From contig JAFXEA010000560.1 in the NCBI GenBank assembly GCA_017521065.1, positions 1 through 6,509 of the forward strand: a DNA stretch of 6,509 nt, written 5' to 3'. The notes beneath the pieces were generated by a model, which did no database searches, was not told the DNA's origin, and was given only the letters and a program-made list of their open reading frames with translations. A program made the position numbers and the translations under genes. Position 1 is the first letter of the stretch; every line of letters starts with the position of its first letter. The DNA is from Kiritimatiellia bacterium. Its GTDB lineage: Bacteria; Verrucomicrobiota; Kiritimatiellia; RFP12; UBA1067. Of this stretch, positions 5,813 through 6,509 are shown in pieces.

Positions 5813-6509
5813 GACTTCGACGCGCACAATGTTGATCTTCTTCAGATCGGCACAACCGATTCCCATTTCAGCGGCAATCTTGATGTGCGGAACATCGGAT
5901 GGCTTCTTGCCGAAGAGCGAAGCTGCATAGGTGTCGGCGGCGACGGGATCGGTCGAGAAGATGATCTCGTGTGGATGCGCAAGGTCGCCAGGCCCCTGCG
6001 GTCCTTTATTGAGCATTATGCGCGTTGCGTCAATGATTATGAGTGAGGGCTTGAGGAATGTGCTGAAGTCTGCAATGCACTGGTGAAGTCCCTGGCGGTG
6101 CCAGCCGCGTCTGGAGTTGTTGTCTACAGACCCCATCCAGTTCTTCATCGAGATGGAGAGCGTTGCGCCTCCATGATGCTTCGCAACAGGCATATTGATG
6201 ACGCAATCGGCGTCGAGGATGTCCTGCGGAACCTTTGCCTTGGTGCAGATTTTTCCTCTTGGAATATCCACTTCCTTGTAGTCGGAAGCCTTGGGACGGT
6301 ACAGATTGGCCTTGGTCCCCTTGAGTGCCTCTATCGCGCCGCTTGTCTTGAACGTCTCTTTCTCAGGTTGGCAAGTGTTCTCTGGTATCGTCACCTGTTT
6401 GACCTTGTGCGACTCAGCGGCGAGAACCACCGCACGGAGGATGTCGGGGTGCGTATTTCCGCCTTGTTCTGGCGTTGACTTCCATGCGAGATTCGGTTTG
6501 AGGGCAACC
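5810..6509 (-). CDS. DUF362-domain protein (5' partial)
   Basis: The frame is open to the right edge, so only the last ~232 residues are visible; the apparent GTG start at 6430 is internal, because family sequence continues upstream of it (VALKPNLAW, then NTHPDILRAVV). DUF362 hallmarks follow: INMPVAKHHGG, LSISMKNWMGS, RRGWHRQGLHQCIADFS, IIDATRI, GPQGPGD and STDPVAADTYAASLFG, ending in NIVRVEV. The domain is widespread and often fused to, or encoded beside, ferredoxin-like proteins; its biochemical role is not established. Exported versions often start with a twin-arginine signal, but that part cannot be seen here. The gene leads the polyferredoxin by 11 bases on the same strand with overlapping translation signals, so the two are probably made together and act in one redox process. 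The promoter is off the window. Confidence 0.88.
   Translation of the reverse strand, partial: VALKPNLAWKSTPEQGGNTHPDILRAVVLAAESHKVKQVTIPENTCQPEKETFKTSGAIEALKGTKANLYRPKASDYKEVDIPRGKICTKAKVPQDILDADCVINMPVAKHHGGATLSISMKNWMGSVDNNSRRGWHRQGLHQCIADFSTFLKPSLIIIDATRIMLNKGPQGPGDLAHPHEIIFSTDPVAADTYAASLFGKKPSDVPHIKIAAEMGIGCADLKKINIVRVEV

Noticed and set aside
5053..5835. 260-codon open frame on the plus strand opposite the polyferredoxin
   Set aside because: It is the complement of a gene with strong family motifs and full Fe-S signatures; its own translation has no recognisable domain.
5799..5855. Earlier start of the polyferredoxin at 5855
   Set aside because: It would overlap the conserved end of the DUF362 gene, and the added residues are unlike NapH N-termini; ATG 5798 has a clear AGGAG site.
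6428..6430. GTG as the start of the DUF362 gene
   Set aside because: The frame stays open to the window edge and encodes recognisable DUF362 sequence (KPNLAW and onward), so this codon is internal.

Overview
The window carries five protein genes, two of them cut by its edges, on moderately GC-rich DNA. No RNA genes, insertion sequences or CRISPR arrays were seen. The organism is a bacterium with ordinary sigma70-type signals: two TGn-TATAAT promoters, an AGGAG ribosome binding site and a GGAAG one. Those signals argue against Bacteroidota, whose promoters and start sites usually look different. The gene content (exported PHP and metallophosphoesterase proteins, DUF362 beside a NapH-like ferredoxin, a divergent PSP1 protein) would suit the Planctomycetes-Verrucomicrobia-Chlamydiae group, for example Kiritimatiellota or Lentisphaerota. 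This placement is an inference with low confidence.

Layout. Bases 1-2040 (+) hold most of a calcineurin-like metallophosphoesterase fused to a PQQ-type beta-propeller; its N-terminus lies off the window. It converges, one base apart, on a PHP-domain metal-dependent hydrolase with a twin-arginine signal (2042-3457, -). Bases 3458-3938 are a 481-base non-coding stretch with a promoter at each end reading outward. Next is a short PSP1/RicT-like protein (3939-4601, +). Its stop codon abuts the stop codon of a membrane polyferredoxin (4602-5798, -). That protein is the second gene of an operon led by a DUF362 protein (5810 to the right edge, -), whose N-terminus is off the window.

How the genes may work together. 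The right-hand pair is the clearest functional unit. A DUF362 protein and a NapH-like membrane protein with four extra 4Fe-4S sites are spaced 11 bases apart, with the second gene's ribosome binding site starting on the first gene's stop codon; this suggests a redox module at the membrane. The PHP protein, and probably the metallophosphoesterase, act outside the cytoplasm on phosphoesters or related substrates, but they are on opposite strands and need not share a pathway. The PSP1 protein stands alone and lacks the usual C-terminal tail.

No clearly new system is evident. The points most worth a second look are the NapH-NapG-like fusion with an internal twin-arginine segment, the shortened PSP1 protein, the apparently leaderless PHP promoter with an inverted repeat over its -35 region, and the unexplained 481-base spacer.
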